Assembly: GCA_009833045.1 (NCBI GenBank) | Contig: WUUP01000006.1 | Location: 25,369 to 89,368 of the forward strand | Reading direction: 5' to 3' | DNA length: 64,000 nt | Source: Saprospirales bacterium GYS_P2D | GTDB taxonomy: Bacteria; Bacteroidota; Bacteroidia; Chitinophagales; Saprospiraceae | In this document: in pieces, positions 44,041-52,886 of the stretch | How the letters are laid out: each line of letters starts with the position of its first letter | How positions within the stretch are numbered: position 1 is the first letter of the stretch | Notes under the pieces: model-generated | Databases searched by the model: none | Seen by the model: only the letters and a program-made list of their open reading frames with translations | What the model was told of the DNA's origin: nothing | Made by a program: the position numbers and the translations under genes

Positions 44041-44802
44041 ATGAGCGCACGTCGAGAAAAATACTATGTCGATCCTGCGGACCATCTGCGAGATGTGTCT
44101 GTGGATGTAGTGATCGTAGGCTATGAGGAAGGGCACCTTAAGTGTCTATTGCTCAGGGTCAGAGATCGATGGATGTTGCAAGGGGGATTCGTTGGGATAA
44201 GTGAGTCTACCGATGCTGCAGCACAGCGAGTATTGGTAGAGCGGACAGGACTGATAGAGCCATATCTCAAGTTCTTGACCGTCTTTGGTAAAGAAGATCG
44301 AAATTTTGACAAGGACTGGCATAAATTGATAGAGGCTAATTATACAGACACTGAGTTTATCTCTTGGATGAAATTGCGTCGGGTGACATTGGGCTACTAT
44401 TCATTAGTCAATATTGTAGAGACCCACCCCCAATTGACCTCTATTGATGATGAGATTGCCTGGTTTAGCTTTGATGAGCTGCCAGTGATGTGGATGGATC
44501 ATCGAGAGATCGCCATGGCTGCACGTACCCATCTCAAGAATTCTATTCGCCAGAATCTTGAGACTTATAATCTCTTGACAAGTCCATTCACCATGCCAGA
44601 GTTGCACAGACTGCATCAGGTCATATTAGGCGAGGAGATCGATCGCAGCAGGTTTCAGAAGAAAATGCTGAGTACAGGCCTATTCAAGCGACTACCTAAG
44701 CGGCAAAAAGAATCTCCTGGCCGTAATCCCTATCAGTATGAGGTGATAGATCCAATCTGTACCAGCTGCGACGAAAATAGCGTAGATAAGACGTGTGAGT
44801 AG
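44041..44802 (+). CDS. NrtR-like NUDIX/winged-helix protein, probable regulator
   Basis: This 253-residue protein has a NUDIX fold at about residues 18-150 and a C-terminal winged helix (SPFTMPELHRLHQVILGEEI then KRLPKRQKESPGRNPYQYEV), the NrtR architecture. The Nudix box aligns as GGFVGISESTDAAAQRVLVERTGL. The invariant REUXEE core reads RVLVER, so at least two metal-binding glutamates are missing. Hydrolysis is unlikely, and the domain probably binds a nucleotide-sugar or ADP-ribose-type effector. The regulated gene is not obvious. Confidence 0.82.
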   Translation: MSARREKYYVDPADHLRDVSVDVVIVGYEEGHLKCLLLRVRDRWMLQGGFVGISESTDAAAQRVLVERTGLIEPYLKFLTVFGKEDRNFDKDWHKLIEANYTDTEFISWMKLRRVTLGYYSLVNIVETHPQLTSIDDEIAWFSFDELPVMWMDHREIAMAARTHLKNSIRQNLETYNLLTSPFTMPELHRLHQVILGEEIDRSRFQKKMLSTGLFKRLPKRQKESPGRNPYQYEVIDPICTSCDENSVDKTCE

Positions 44803-44903
44803 TACGCTTATAGAGCAGTTGCTTTGTCCTCTATTTCGTATCTTTCCATCACTTGATGTGTCTTTCGCATCCTATCAACCATGCTTTTTTTAAATCCTCT
44901 TAG

Positions 44904-45305
44904 ATGAATAGCAGTGTCAAGATCGGTCGTATTGTAGCTCCTTACTTCTTAGTGACAGGGATAGGATTCGCAGTGTCGAGAGATTTCTATGCAGATATGA
45001 TAGCACATACAGGTACTGATCCAGTATTGATTAATTTATCAGGCATGGTTCACTTTTTTATTGGGATTTGTATTCTGGTATTTCACTGGCGTTGGCGAGG
45101 TGTCTTGGCACTTTTAGTATCACTTATTGGGGTCATGTTTTTGTTGAAAGGGATATTTCTGATCGCTTTGCCTGAGCTCACTCTCCAGACTAATGATAAT
45201 CCCGCTCAGCTGCCTTGGGCTATGTCCATCGGCTTTATATCCATGGGCATAGTGGTGGGATATTTAGCTTATTTCAGATCATCTACTACCCAGATTTCAT
45301 CTTAA
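44904..45305 (+). CDS. small four-helix membrane protein
   Basis: This 133-residue integral membrane protein has four predicted helices (about residues 8-25, 43-62, 68-90 and 104-124). No named family is assigned with confidence. It ends 5 bp before the BNR-4 lipoprotein gene, so it could be transcribed with that cluster, although it is not typical of polysaccharide loci. Confidence 0.6.
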   Translation: MNSSVKIGRIVAPYFLVTGIGFAVSRDFYADMIAHTGTDPVLINLSGMVHFFIGICILVFHWRWRGVLALLVSLIGVMFLLKGIFLIALPELTLQTNDNPAQLPWAMSIGFISMGIVVGYLAYFRSSTTQISS

Positions 45306-45310
45306 GACCT

Positions 45311-46618
45311 ATGCGCATCTATTGGATTTGTATTGGTTTCATCTTTTTGACAGGATGTGTCGCTCATCGGGATATTGAGGTATCGGTGCCTGAGTCAACT
45401 ATAGGATTTGCTTGGGCGCAAAATTCTATCAATGCGGTGATATTCAGAAAAAATGCGGTAGTGAGTCATGGTGATCATCAGTATGTAGCTTACTATGATG
45501 CAGATGGATCGGTCATTCTCGCCAAGAGAAACCTAAAAGACAATGTATGGCAAACTCATAAAACTCAATATCGTGGAGATGTGGCAGACGCTCATCGGTC
45601 GATCAGCATCATGATAGACGGAGCTGGCTATCTACACATGTCGTGGGATCATCATGATACTCGATTGCGCTATGTAAGATCCATCGGGCCTGGCGGCCTG
45701 GAGCTGAGTGAAGAACAGCAGATGGTCGGTGATCGAGAGGAGCATGTCAGCTATCCTGAGTTTTATAAATTGCCTGATGGAGATTTATTCTTTTTGTACA
45801 GGGACGGAGGATCGGGCCGTGGAGACCTCATCATCAATCGCTATGACACTGAGAGTCAGCAGTGGACTCGGGTCCAAAATAAACTCATAGACGGAGAAGA
45901 AGAAAGGAGTGCCTACTGGCAGGCCGCAGTAGATGACGATGGTCATCTCCATCTATCATGGGTATGGCGGGAGACCTGGGATGTCTCGACTAATCATGAT
46001 ATGTGCTACGCTGTATCTCGTGACGGAGGAGTCAGCTGGGTGCGATCAGATGGCACTGCCTACTCACTCCCGATCACGGTGGAGTCTGCCGAGGTGATCA
46101 TGATTATCCCTCAGCAGAGTGAACTGATCAATCAAACCTCGATGTATGTCTCAGAGGGTAAGCCCTACATAGCTACTTACTATCGCAAGTCGGGTGACAT
46201 CAGTCCGCAGTACTATCTGATCCATCAGGACGAAAGAGGCTGGAGCGAATATAGAATGACATATCGACAGACACCATTCTCACTCAGTGGTGGAGGGACT
46301 AAGCGGATACCCATCTCTCGACCTCAGATCGTAGTAGACCGCACAGGGCAGATCACTATGATATCTCGTGATGCCGAGTATAATGATCAGATAGTAATCA
46401 CCAAAAACATAGACAAGTCCTATCATAAATGGGAGTCAAATGCTCTCTCAGTAGGACGAGTAGATAGCTGGGAGCCCTGCTACGATACTGAGCTCTGGCG
46501 TGATCGTGAGAGTCTACATATCTACGTACAGCGAGTAGGGCAAGGCGATGGGGAGACACTCGAGCAGATGCCTCCACAGCCCGTCCGCATTATAGAAGTC
46601 AAAAACCAAAAAGAATAA
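45311..46618 (+). CDS. BNR-4 repeat lipoprotein, candidate polysaccharide lyase
   Basis: This 435-residue protein has a lipobox (FLTGC, Cys near residue 15) followed by a BNR-4-type beta propeller. The family blocks are clear: QNSINAVIFRKNAVVSHGDH, YVAYYDADGSVILAKR, DAHRSISIMIDGAGYLHMSW and DHHDTRLRYV. Propellers of this type occur in ulvan-lyase-like and related polysaccharide lyases, so a lyase role on an acidic glycan is plausible but not proven. The start was set at 45311 (MRIYWICIG); the longer frame lacks a signal peptide. The next gene, 14 bp on, has a related domain plus a hydrolase. Confidence 0.78.
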   Translation: MRIYWICIGFIFLTGCVAHRDIEVSVPESTIGFAWAQNSINAVIFRKNAVVSHGDHQYVAYYDADGSVILAKRNLKDNVWQTHKTQYRGDVADAHRSISIMIDGAGYLHMSWDHHDTRLRYVRSIGPGGLELSEEQQMVGDREEHVSYPEFYKLPDGDLFFLYRDGGSGRGDLIINRYDTESQQWTRVQNKLIDGEEERSAYWQAAVDDDGHLHLSWVWRETWDVSTNHDMCYAVSRDGGVSWVRSDGTAYSLPITVESAEVIMIIPQQSELINQTSMYVSEGKPYIATYYRKSGDISPQYYLIHQDERGWSEYRMTYRQTPFSLSGGGTKRIPISRPQIVVDRTGQITMISRDAEYNDQIVITKNIDKSYHKWESNALSVGRVDSWEPCYDTELWRDRESLHIYVQRVGQGDGETLEQMPPQPVRIIEVKNQKE

Positions 46619-46632
46619 AGAAATCTATCACT

Positions 46633-48993
46633 ATGAAATACATAAACAATATCTATCTGACCACTTTATTGGCATTGGCTATCCTTATTCCGATGAGCAT
46701 GGATGCGCAGCGTGGGGAGGATTTCGAGACCTTAGTCGATGACGGCACATGGTGCTGGTTTAGCGATCCGAGAGCGGTATATCACGATGGACATCGCACC
46801 CAGACCTATACCGGATATATCAGTTCTACAGGGGATGTACAGGTGACTGCCATGGATCATAAGACTGGCCATACTGAGACTGCTATGCTTTATGAAAATT
46901 TTGAAGTAGATGACCATGACAATCCATCTTTGCTCGTTCTACCAGATGGTCGATTGATGGTGTTTTTTACTAAGCACGGAGGTCAGATCTACTACAGTAC
47001 CACCAGTACGGCAGAGGATATCAGTAGCTTCGCTCCGGTGGATTCCATGGATCTCGGCCGTCGCTTATGCTATACTAATCCTGTCCTGCTATCCGCCGAG
47101 GACGACCGTATTTACTTGTTTTTCAGAGGTGGCGAAAATTGGAAACCATCCTATATCACCTCTGATGATCTCGGAAAGACATGGTCCGCACCCAAAGTAA
47201 TAGTCAGTCGTACCGGAAGTAACAATATGAATCGCCCTTACACCAAAGTGGTAAGTGATGGTGAGTCGAAGATACATTTTGCGTTTACGGATGGGCATCC
47301 ACGATTAGAAAATCATAACTCAATCTACTATTTGCGCTATGAGGATGGAGCGTTTTACGATGCAGCTGGAGCTAAAATGGGTGGAGTGATTGATCTACCA
47401 TTAGCCCAAGAATCACTCCCTAAAGCCTTTGACGGCGTCGCAGAAAATAAACGAGCATGGATCTGGGATATAGCCGTCGATGGAGATAGACCAGTGATCG
47501 CATATACCACACTCCCAGAAGAGACCAGCCATTACTATCACTATGGATACTGGGACGGATCTGTCTGGCAGCATGTACGACTCACAGATGGAGGGAGCGC
47601 ATTTCCACGGATCAAGAGAAACAAATCACAGAGAGATCCAGAACCTCACTACTCGGGCGGTATAGCCATAGATCATGATGATCCGACTCAGGTATATCTA
47701 TCACGACCACATGGAGATCGATATGAGATAGAGCATTGGGATCTGTCGGATGTGGGTGCGCCAGTGGGTCAACCATTGACCCAGGCTTCTCTGCATGATA
47801 ATATTCGACCATTCGTAGTGAGAGGGGCACCGGATACACAGATTGATAGAGTCCAGTGGCTGAGTGTAGATGAGTATGTCCACTATACTGACTACCATAC
47901 AGCTATCAAGACAAGTAGACCAGCAGAACGATATACTTCTGAGCTCGATGTCGCTGGTATCACCACTGTCATGGGGGCAGTGGCTGACTGGCAGATTGAT
48001 CATTTTCATGAAGTCAAGCATCATCTCCTCGATTGGACTAATGGAGCCTTGTATACGGGTATGATGGCTTGGGCCAAAATCGCAGGAAAAGATAAATATC
48101 TCAAGTGGCTCCAAGATATTGGCTGGAAATATAAATGGCAGCCTTACTATCGCATGTACCATGCTGATGATATCGTCGTGAGTCAGATGTATCTGGATAT
48201 GTATGAGTACCTACAGGATGAAGACTACAGCTATCGCATTTTGGGTCCGACTAAGGCTCGCACTGACTATGTAGTGAGTCATCCCTCTGAGGGTACACTA
48301 TATCTGGACTATGGAGATGCACAGACATTGGAGAGGTGGTCATGGTGTGATGCCCTATTCATGGCGCCGCCTGTGTATGTCAAAATGTATAATATCACTG
48401 GCGATGAGAAGTATCTCGACTTCATGCATGAGGAGTTTTTGGCTACATATGAGTTTCTATATGATGAGATCGAGCATCTGTTCTATAGAGACTATCGGTT
48501 CTTTCCATCCGCTAAGCGAGAAGCCAATGGAGAAAAGATATTCTGGGGACGTGGCAATGGCTGGGTGATGGGTGGATTAGTTTCTATCTTGAGGGACCTA
48601 CCTGAGGATGCAGAGATTAGACCATTTTATGAGCAGCTATTCATAGAGATGGCTGAGAAGGTAGCGGACTGCCAAGATGATAGTGGCTACTGGCATGCGA
48701 GCATGTTGGATCATGGTAGTTTTCCTAATCCTGAGACGAGCTCTACGGGCTTTTTCTGCTATGCATTAGCCTATGGAGTGAATGCTGGCTTGCTCGATAG
48801 AGATACCTATGGACCTCGAGCGATCAAGGCCTGGGAAGGTCTCGTGCAGGCTGTCTATGCAGATGGTAAGCTCGGATGGGTACAGCCTATAGGCGAAGAT
48901 CCTAAGGACGTCACAGCTCAGATGACCGAGGTCTATGGGGTGGGTGCATTTTTATTAGCAGGTAGCGAGATATTGCAGTTGGTAGGAGAGTGA
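46633..48993 (+). CDS. BNR-4 propeller fused to GH105-type unsaturated glycuronyl hydrolase
   Basis: This 786-residue secreted protein has a signal peptide (cleavage after MSMDAQ), an N-terminal BNR-4 propeller (about residues 28-420, opening DGTWCWFSDPRAVYHDG), and a C-terminal alpha6/alpha6 barrel (about 440-786) of the GH105/GH88 type. Barrel landmarks are WSWCDALFMAPPVYVKM (catalytic Asp near residue 570), FWGRGNGWVMGG (about 638), GYWHASMLD and ETSSTGFF. GH105 enzymes remove the unsaturated uronic acid that lyases leave. Together with the upstream propeller this suggests a lyase-then-hydrolase sequence on one substrate. Confidence 0.85.
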   Translation: MKYINNIYLTTLLALAILIPMSMDAQRGEDFETLVDDGTWCWFSDPRAVYHDGHRTQTYTGYISSTGDVQVTAMDHKTGHTETAMLYENFEVDDHDNPSLLVLPDGRLMVFFTKHGGQIYYSTTSTAEDISSFAPVDSMDLGRRLCYTNPVLLSAEDDRIYLFFRGGENWKPSYITSDDLGKTWSAPKVIVSRTGSNNMNRPYTKVVSDGESKIHFAFTDGHPRLENHNSIYYLRYEDGAFYDAAGAKMGGVIDLPLAQESLPKAFDGVAENKRAWIWDIAVDGDRPVIAYTTLPEETSHYYHYGYWDGSVWQHVRLTDGGSAFPRIKRNKSQRDPEPHYSGGIAIDHDDPTQVYLSRPHGDRYEIEHWDLSDVGAPVGQPLTQASLHDNIRPFVVRGAPDTQIDRVQWLSVDEYVHYTDYHTAIKTSRPAERYTSELDVAGITTVMGAVADWQIDHFHEVKHHLLDWTNGALYTGMMAWAKIAGKDKYLKWLQDIGWKYKWQPYYRMYHADDIVVSQMYLDMYEYLQDEDYSYRILGPTKARTDYVVSHPSEGTLYLDYGDAQTLERWSWCDALFMAPPVYVKMYNITGDEKYLDFMHEEFLATYEFLYDEIEHLFYRDYRFFPSAKREANGEKIFWGRGNGWVMGGLVSILRDLPEDAEIRPFYEQLFIEMAEKVADCQDDSGYWHASMLDHGSFPNPETSSTGFFCYALAYGVNAGLLDRDTYGPRAIKAWEGLVQAVYADGKLGWVQPIGEDPKDVTAQMTEVYGVGAFLLAGSEILQLVGE

Positions 48994-49013
48994 TATGCTC
49001 TCCTTATGACATA

Positions 49014-49376
49014 TTAGTCAGCTTTCATCACTTCAGCACGGTGATCGAGCCCCCACTGGACCATCGAGTCTAACACTTTCAGAATGTTGTGCCCTGAGGG
49101 CGTGAGCTCATACTCTATCAATATGGGTGTGCTATCATATACCCTTCGAGCTACGACACCATTCAGCTCGAGCTCTTTTAGTTCTTTAGATAGCATCCTC
49201 GGTGTGATTTTTTCTATGTTTTGCTGTAACTCTTTGAATCTACACTTCCCAAATAGTAGTGTTCCGATGATAGGTAGCTTCCATTTGCCACTGATGACAT
49301 TGAGGGCATCATTTACGGCGAGTACGTACTGTCGTGGGCACTTCTTGATGTCTTGGAGAGCTGCTAATTCTGTCAT
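49014..49376 (-). CDS. HxlR-family transcriptional regulator
   Basis: This 120-residue winged-helix regulator has the family core ALNVISGKWKLPIIGTLLFG, followed by RFKELQQNIEKITPRMLSKE and LTPSGHNILKVLDSM. The N-terminal cysteine (CPRQYV) is the residue that senses oxidants or quinones in several HxlR proteins. It is divergent from the quinone-oxidoreductase-like gene at 49503, and two palindromes lie between them. It very probably represses both genes and responds to electrophile or redox stress. Confidence 0.92.
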   Translation of the reverse strand: MTELAALQDIKKCPRQYVLAVNDALNVISGKWKLPIIGTLLFGKCRFKELQQNIEKITPRMLSKELKELELNGVVARRVYDSTPILIEYELTPSGHNILKVLDSMVQWGLDHRAEVMKAD

Positions 49377-49402
49377 GAATTATAAATGTTTAGTAAATCA
49401 AG

Positions 49403-49452
49403 GTATACAAAAGTATACTAATATAATTTAAGTATCTACTATACTTTGTATA
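49403..49452. promoter_or_regulatory. pair of palindromic operators in the HxlR divergent region
   Basis: GTATAC-aaaa-GTATAC (49403-49418) and TATAC-ttt-GTATA (49440-49452) are two related palindromes about 36 bp centre to centre. The region is 126 bp long, between the HxlR gene and its divergent neighbour. The spacing fits two regulator dimers, one per promoter. Confidence 0.6.
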
Positions 49453-49502
49453 TTAAATGAGCGAGTATTGTACTGTATTAATTAACCATCAATAAAAACA
49501 AT

Positions 49503-50384
49503 TTGATACTTATCACAGGAGCTACTGGCGAATATGGACGCAGAGTCTTAGACGCTTTGATCGAAGAGGGAACCGATACCAGAGAGATCACAGCATTGGT
49601 CAGAGATGCGGAAAAGGCAGAATCTATACTACCAAAAGGAATAGGCCTGAGAATAGCTGACTATGGAAATCCTCAAAGTCTCGAGAAAGCATTTGAGAAA
49701 GTCGATGAATTATTGTTCGTCTCAGGGAGCGATATCGCTCAGCGAGAAGCCCAGCATCAGTATATCGTCCATGCGGCCCAGTCGGCTGGAGTAGGGCACA
49801 TACTCTATACCTCTTTTCTCAGATCGGTACCGGCTGATGATTCTGCCATAGGATTCTTACAAAAGACTCATGAGCAAACCGAAAAGTGGATCCAAGAGAG
49901 TGGTATACCGTACACTATTTTGAGACATGCATTGTATCTGGATCTACTTCCTTTGTTCATCGGAGAGGCAGTAGCAGAGACAGGTCAGATCGTTTTACCC
50001 GCTCAGGATGGTCGATCGAGTGCAGTGACACGAGATGATTTAGCATTAGCTGCAGCTAAAATACTCCGATCAAAAGGACATGAAAACAAGATCTATGACC
50101 TGGCGAGTGTTGAATCATATAACATGAAGGAAGTCGCTACCCAAGTATCCAAATCACTGGGTCAAGAAATAGGCTACGTATCCCCAGATCCAAAGCAATA
50201 TCAGACTCAGTTAAGATCATTTGGTGTGCCTGAAGAATATATTGGGATGCTCAATGGATTTGGCGTAGCTCAGGCTAAAGGAGAGCTATACAGCGAAGAT
50301 GATACGCTCGAGAAGATGATTGGTCGAAAACCATTATCTATGTCTGACTTTATCTCTCAAGTATACGGCTCACATGAATCGTAA
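49503..50384 (+). CDS. NmrA/QOR2-like NAD(P)H:quinone oxidoreductase
   Basis: This 293-residue atypical short-chain dehydrogenase has the N-terminal nucleotide motif ITGATGEYGRRVLDAL. It continues with VSGSDIAQREAQHQ, HILYTSFLRS and PYTILRHALYLD, the pattern of QOR2/NmrA-like proteins that reduce quinones with NAD(P)H. The only usable start is TTG at 49503: an in-frame stop lies eight codons upstream and no ATG precedes the Rossmann motif. It is divergent from an HxlR regulator and overlaps the next gene by 11 bp. Confidence 0.85.
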   Translation: MILITGATGEYGRRVLDALIEEGTDTREITALVRDAEKAESILPKGIGLRIADYGNPQSLEKAFEKVDELLFVSGSDIAQREAQHQYIVHAAQSAGVGHILYTSFLRSVPADDSAIGFLQKTHEQTEKWIQESGIPYTILRHALYLDLLPLFIGEAVAETGQIVLPAQDGRSSAVTRDDLALAAAKILRSKGHENKIYDLASVESYNMKEVATQVSKSLGQEIGYVSPDPKQYQTQLRSFGVPEEYIGMLNGFGVAQAKGELYSEDDTLEKMIGRKPLSMSDFISQVYGSHES

Positions 50385-51261
50385 ATTATTCTTAAAAAAT
50401 CTTGGCATCGCCACAATTTCTATTCCTATGGTAGCTACTTTGGATCGACTATCTCATATGTCTGATCAGCTTGCTCAGACTGACACTATGCCCGTATTCT
50501 TCTTAGGTCATGGCTCCCCGATGAATGGAATAGAAGAAAATGAATTTGTCAAAGGATTCAGAGATCAGGCGACAGAGCTACCTCGGCCTAATGCTATCCT
50601 GGTCATCTCTGCGCACTGGGAAACTCGAGGTACCTATGTCACCGCTATGGATCAGCCACGGACGATTCATGATTTTGGTGGATTTCCTGAGACGCTCTAT
50701 GAGGTGCAGTATCCCGCACCTGGGAGTCCTCAGCTCGCTCAGCAGGTAGTAGACTTAGTAGAGCCTGCGGGTACTGTCGGGCTGGATGATCAGTGGGGGC
50801 TGGATCATGGATCGTGGACAGTCATCAAGCATTTTTATCCTGAGGCCGATGTGCCGGTCATCCAGATGAGCATCGACTATACTCGGCCACCAGCCTATCA
50901 CTATCAGCTGGCTCAGCAGCTACAATCACTACGACAAAGAGGAGTGCTCATCGTAGGCAGTGGCAACATGGTCCACAATCTCCGCAAAGTAGCGTGGCAT
51001 AAGCTCAATGAAAACTATGCTTATGACTGGGCTATAGAGGCGGATGAAAAATTGAAATCTTGGATACGATCACAAGATCATGAGAAACTCATCAACTACC
51101 AGTCACAGGGTACAGCCTTTCAGCTCGCTATACCTACTCCCGAGCACTATCTGCCACTCATCTACAGCCTTGCGCTCCAGCGAAAAAATGAGGAGATTCA
51201 GCTATTCAATGATAAAGCACTGGGAGGCTCACTGACTATGACTTCTGTTAAGATAGGATAG
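50374..51261 (+). CDS. LigB-family extradiol dioxygenase (DODA/YgiD type)
   Basis: This 295-residue protein is of the 4,5-DOPA extradiol dioxygenase type. The metal-ligand blocks are MPVFFLGHGSPMN, VISAHWETRG and WGLDHGSWTV; NMVHNLRKV and the C-terminal TPEHYLPLIYS also fit. The N-terminus (MNRKLFLKNLGIATISIP) looks like a twin-arginine-type or cleaved leader, unusual for the cytoplasmic relatives; a later Met (MSDQLAQTD) would give the leaderless form. The 11-bp overlap with the quinone reductase gene suggests co-regulation by HxlR. Confidence 0.85.
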   Translation: MNRKLFLKNLGIATISIPMVATLDRLSHMSDQLAQTDTMPVFFLGHGSPMNGIEENEFVKGFRDQATELPRPNAILVISAHWETRGTYVTAMDQPRTIHDFGGFPETLYEVQYPAPGSPQLAQQVVDLVEPAGTVGLDDQWGLDHGSWTVIKHFYPEADVPVIQMSIDYTRPPAYHYQLAQQLQSLRQRGVLIVGSGNMVHNLRKVAWHKLNENYAYDWAIEADEKLKSWIRSQDHEKLINYQSQGTAFQLAIPTPEHYLPLIYSLALQRKNEEIQLFNDKALGGSLTMTSVKIG

Positions 51262-51269
51262 GGCGAGGT

Positions 51270-52886
51270 TTATCTTGTTTTTTCGTGCATATTCACTCTG
51301 AACCAATCAAAATCAACATAGCCTCCGAGCTCCTCAGTGGCATAGTTGAATAAACAGAATTTGTTTCCGGTGAAGACTGTGAGTTTAAACTCCATTTGCA
51401 CCACTTCACCGAGCGTATGATATTGCTGATCATCGGTACTGTAGGAAAAGCTGACTGTGCCAGAGTCCTCCACTGGTGCTCCGTCATAGTAGATGGCAGC
51501 ACCAGATCCATGATAGGGATCAGCTCGGAGATAGATGATATCTGTATTAATCTCAACAGTCTCAACGACTCTGCCATTGTTGACCATAATGATGTTAGTA
51601 CGATTGTCATCTTTTTTGACAGCGATATAGCTGTAGGGGTCTTGGTAGATAGCGAGCCCTGCGACATCACCATTTTTCATATAGCTGACGTCGATTTTTG
51701 TAGTTCCCACTGTCACTATTTGGTCGTCGTAGCTACCGAATATCCGCTGGGTCAAGGTATTGCGAGCTGCGGGTAGACTGTCTACCACCTTGGCTGTCTC
51801 GAGTCTGAGATACCCAGGTCGATCTGTTAGGGACCATCGTTGGTCATCGGCATTATGGTTCCAGCCCCATTGGGGAGCCAGTTCTGGATGGTCAAATTCG
51901 TCTGAGCTTGGCAGAATCGTCACTGGATGAGGATCGTTGGTCTTAGGCTTAGTGTATCGTTCTATGGCCTTGCCATCCACACCGGCTATTGGCCATCCAT
52001 CCTCCCATCGGATAGGCTGGAGCGAAGGAAACCTCCCCAAAGGTCCGCTGTCTACCATGAGTACCGTCCACCATTCGTCAGCAGGAGTATGTAGCAAAGC
52101 GCCTTGATGAATCCCATAGTTGGGCCCATGCGTCGTATCTCTGATGACTATCCGTTGTTCATAGGGGCCATAGATATCTCGAGATCGGAGAGCCACCTGA
52201 AATCCATCTAATCCGCCATAGGTACAGTAGAGATAGTAGTAGTCATTTATCTTATAGACATGTGCACCCTCCAATCCAGGTCGTATGTCTCCTGAGTAGA
52301 CCAGCGAGTCAGAACCGATCGGAGCGAAGGAAGCATCTACCTCAGTAATGTAGATATCATTATATCCATGTGCTACATAACGTCTCCCATCATTATCAAA
52401 AAACATCCCAGCATCATAGTAGGATTTGGGCAGTTTAGTCACTGTCCATGGACCTTCGGCTCTATCAGCTGTGCAGAGAAAACCTCCTTCATCCAGTGTG
52501 ACAAACATCAGATAAAAGCGACCCTCATGATAGCGCAAGGAGCTGGCCCACTGTCCATGCCTATAGCGTGTACAGCCCTCCATATCGTAGCAAGGGCTAA
52601 AGGGAAATGAATTAACTGCATTCGTACAGTATTCCCAATTGACTAAGTCTTTTGATTTTAGGATGGTCACACCTGGGAATACAAACATCGTAGTCGATAC
52701 GAAATAATACGTATCATCGACTAAGATCACATCAGGATCAGGATAGTCAGCAGGTATGACTGGATTGGTATAAGTGCCGTCCAGATTATCACTATAGGTT
52801 TTTTGCGCTAAGCAAAGTGATACTGGCATGAGAAAAATAATGCAGAGCAATAATCTCGTCAGGTATGTTTTACTTAGGTATCTCAT
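51270..52886 (-). CDS. GH43 family glycosidase (xylosidase/arabinofuranosidase type)
   Basis: This 538-residue secreted protein has a signal peptide (cleavage after LCLAQ), then a five-bladed GH43 propeller. It has NPVIPADYPDPDVI (catalytic base near Asp50), YYDAGMFFDNDG (pKa-modulating Asp) and GLEGAHVYKI (acid Glu). A C-terminal beta-sandwich follows from about residue 340 (DEFDHPELAPQWGWNHN), as in two-domain xylan-active GH43 enzymes. It overlaps the upstream GH115 gene by 17 bp and is co-transcribed with it. The most likely substrates are xylo-oligosaccharides or arabinosyl side chains. Confidence 0.9.
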   Translation of the reverse strand: MRYLSKTYLTRLLLCIIFLMPVSLCLAQKTYSDNLDGTYTNPVIPADYPDPDVILVDDTYYFVSTTMFVFPGVTILKSKDLVNWEYCTNAVNSFPFSPCYDMEGCTRYRHGQWASSLRYHEGRFYLMFVTLDEGGFLCTADRAEGPWTVTKLPKSYYDAGMFFDNDGRRYVAHGYNDIYITEVDASFAPIGSDSLVYSGDIRPGLEGAHVYKINDYYYLYCTYGGLDGFQVALRSRDIYGPYEQRIVIRDTTHGPNYGIHQGALLHTPADEWWTVLMVDSGPLGRFPSLQPIRWEDGWPIAGVDGKAIERYTKPKTNDPHPVTILPSSDEFDHPELAPQWGWNHNADDQRWSLTDRPGYLRLETAKVVDSLPAARNTLTQRIFGSYDDQIVTVGTTKIDVSYMKNGDVAGLAIYQDPYSYIAVKKDDNRTNIIMVNNGRVVETVEINTDIIYLRADPYHGSGAAIYYDGAPVEDSGTVSFSYSTDDQQYHTLGEVVQMEFKLTVFTGNKFCLFNYATEELGGYVDFDWFRVNMHEKTR

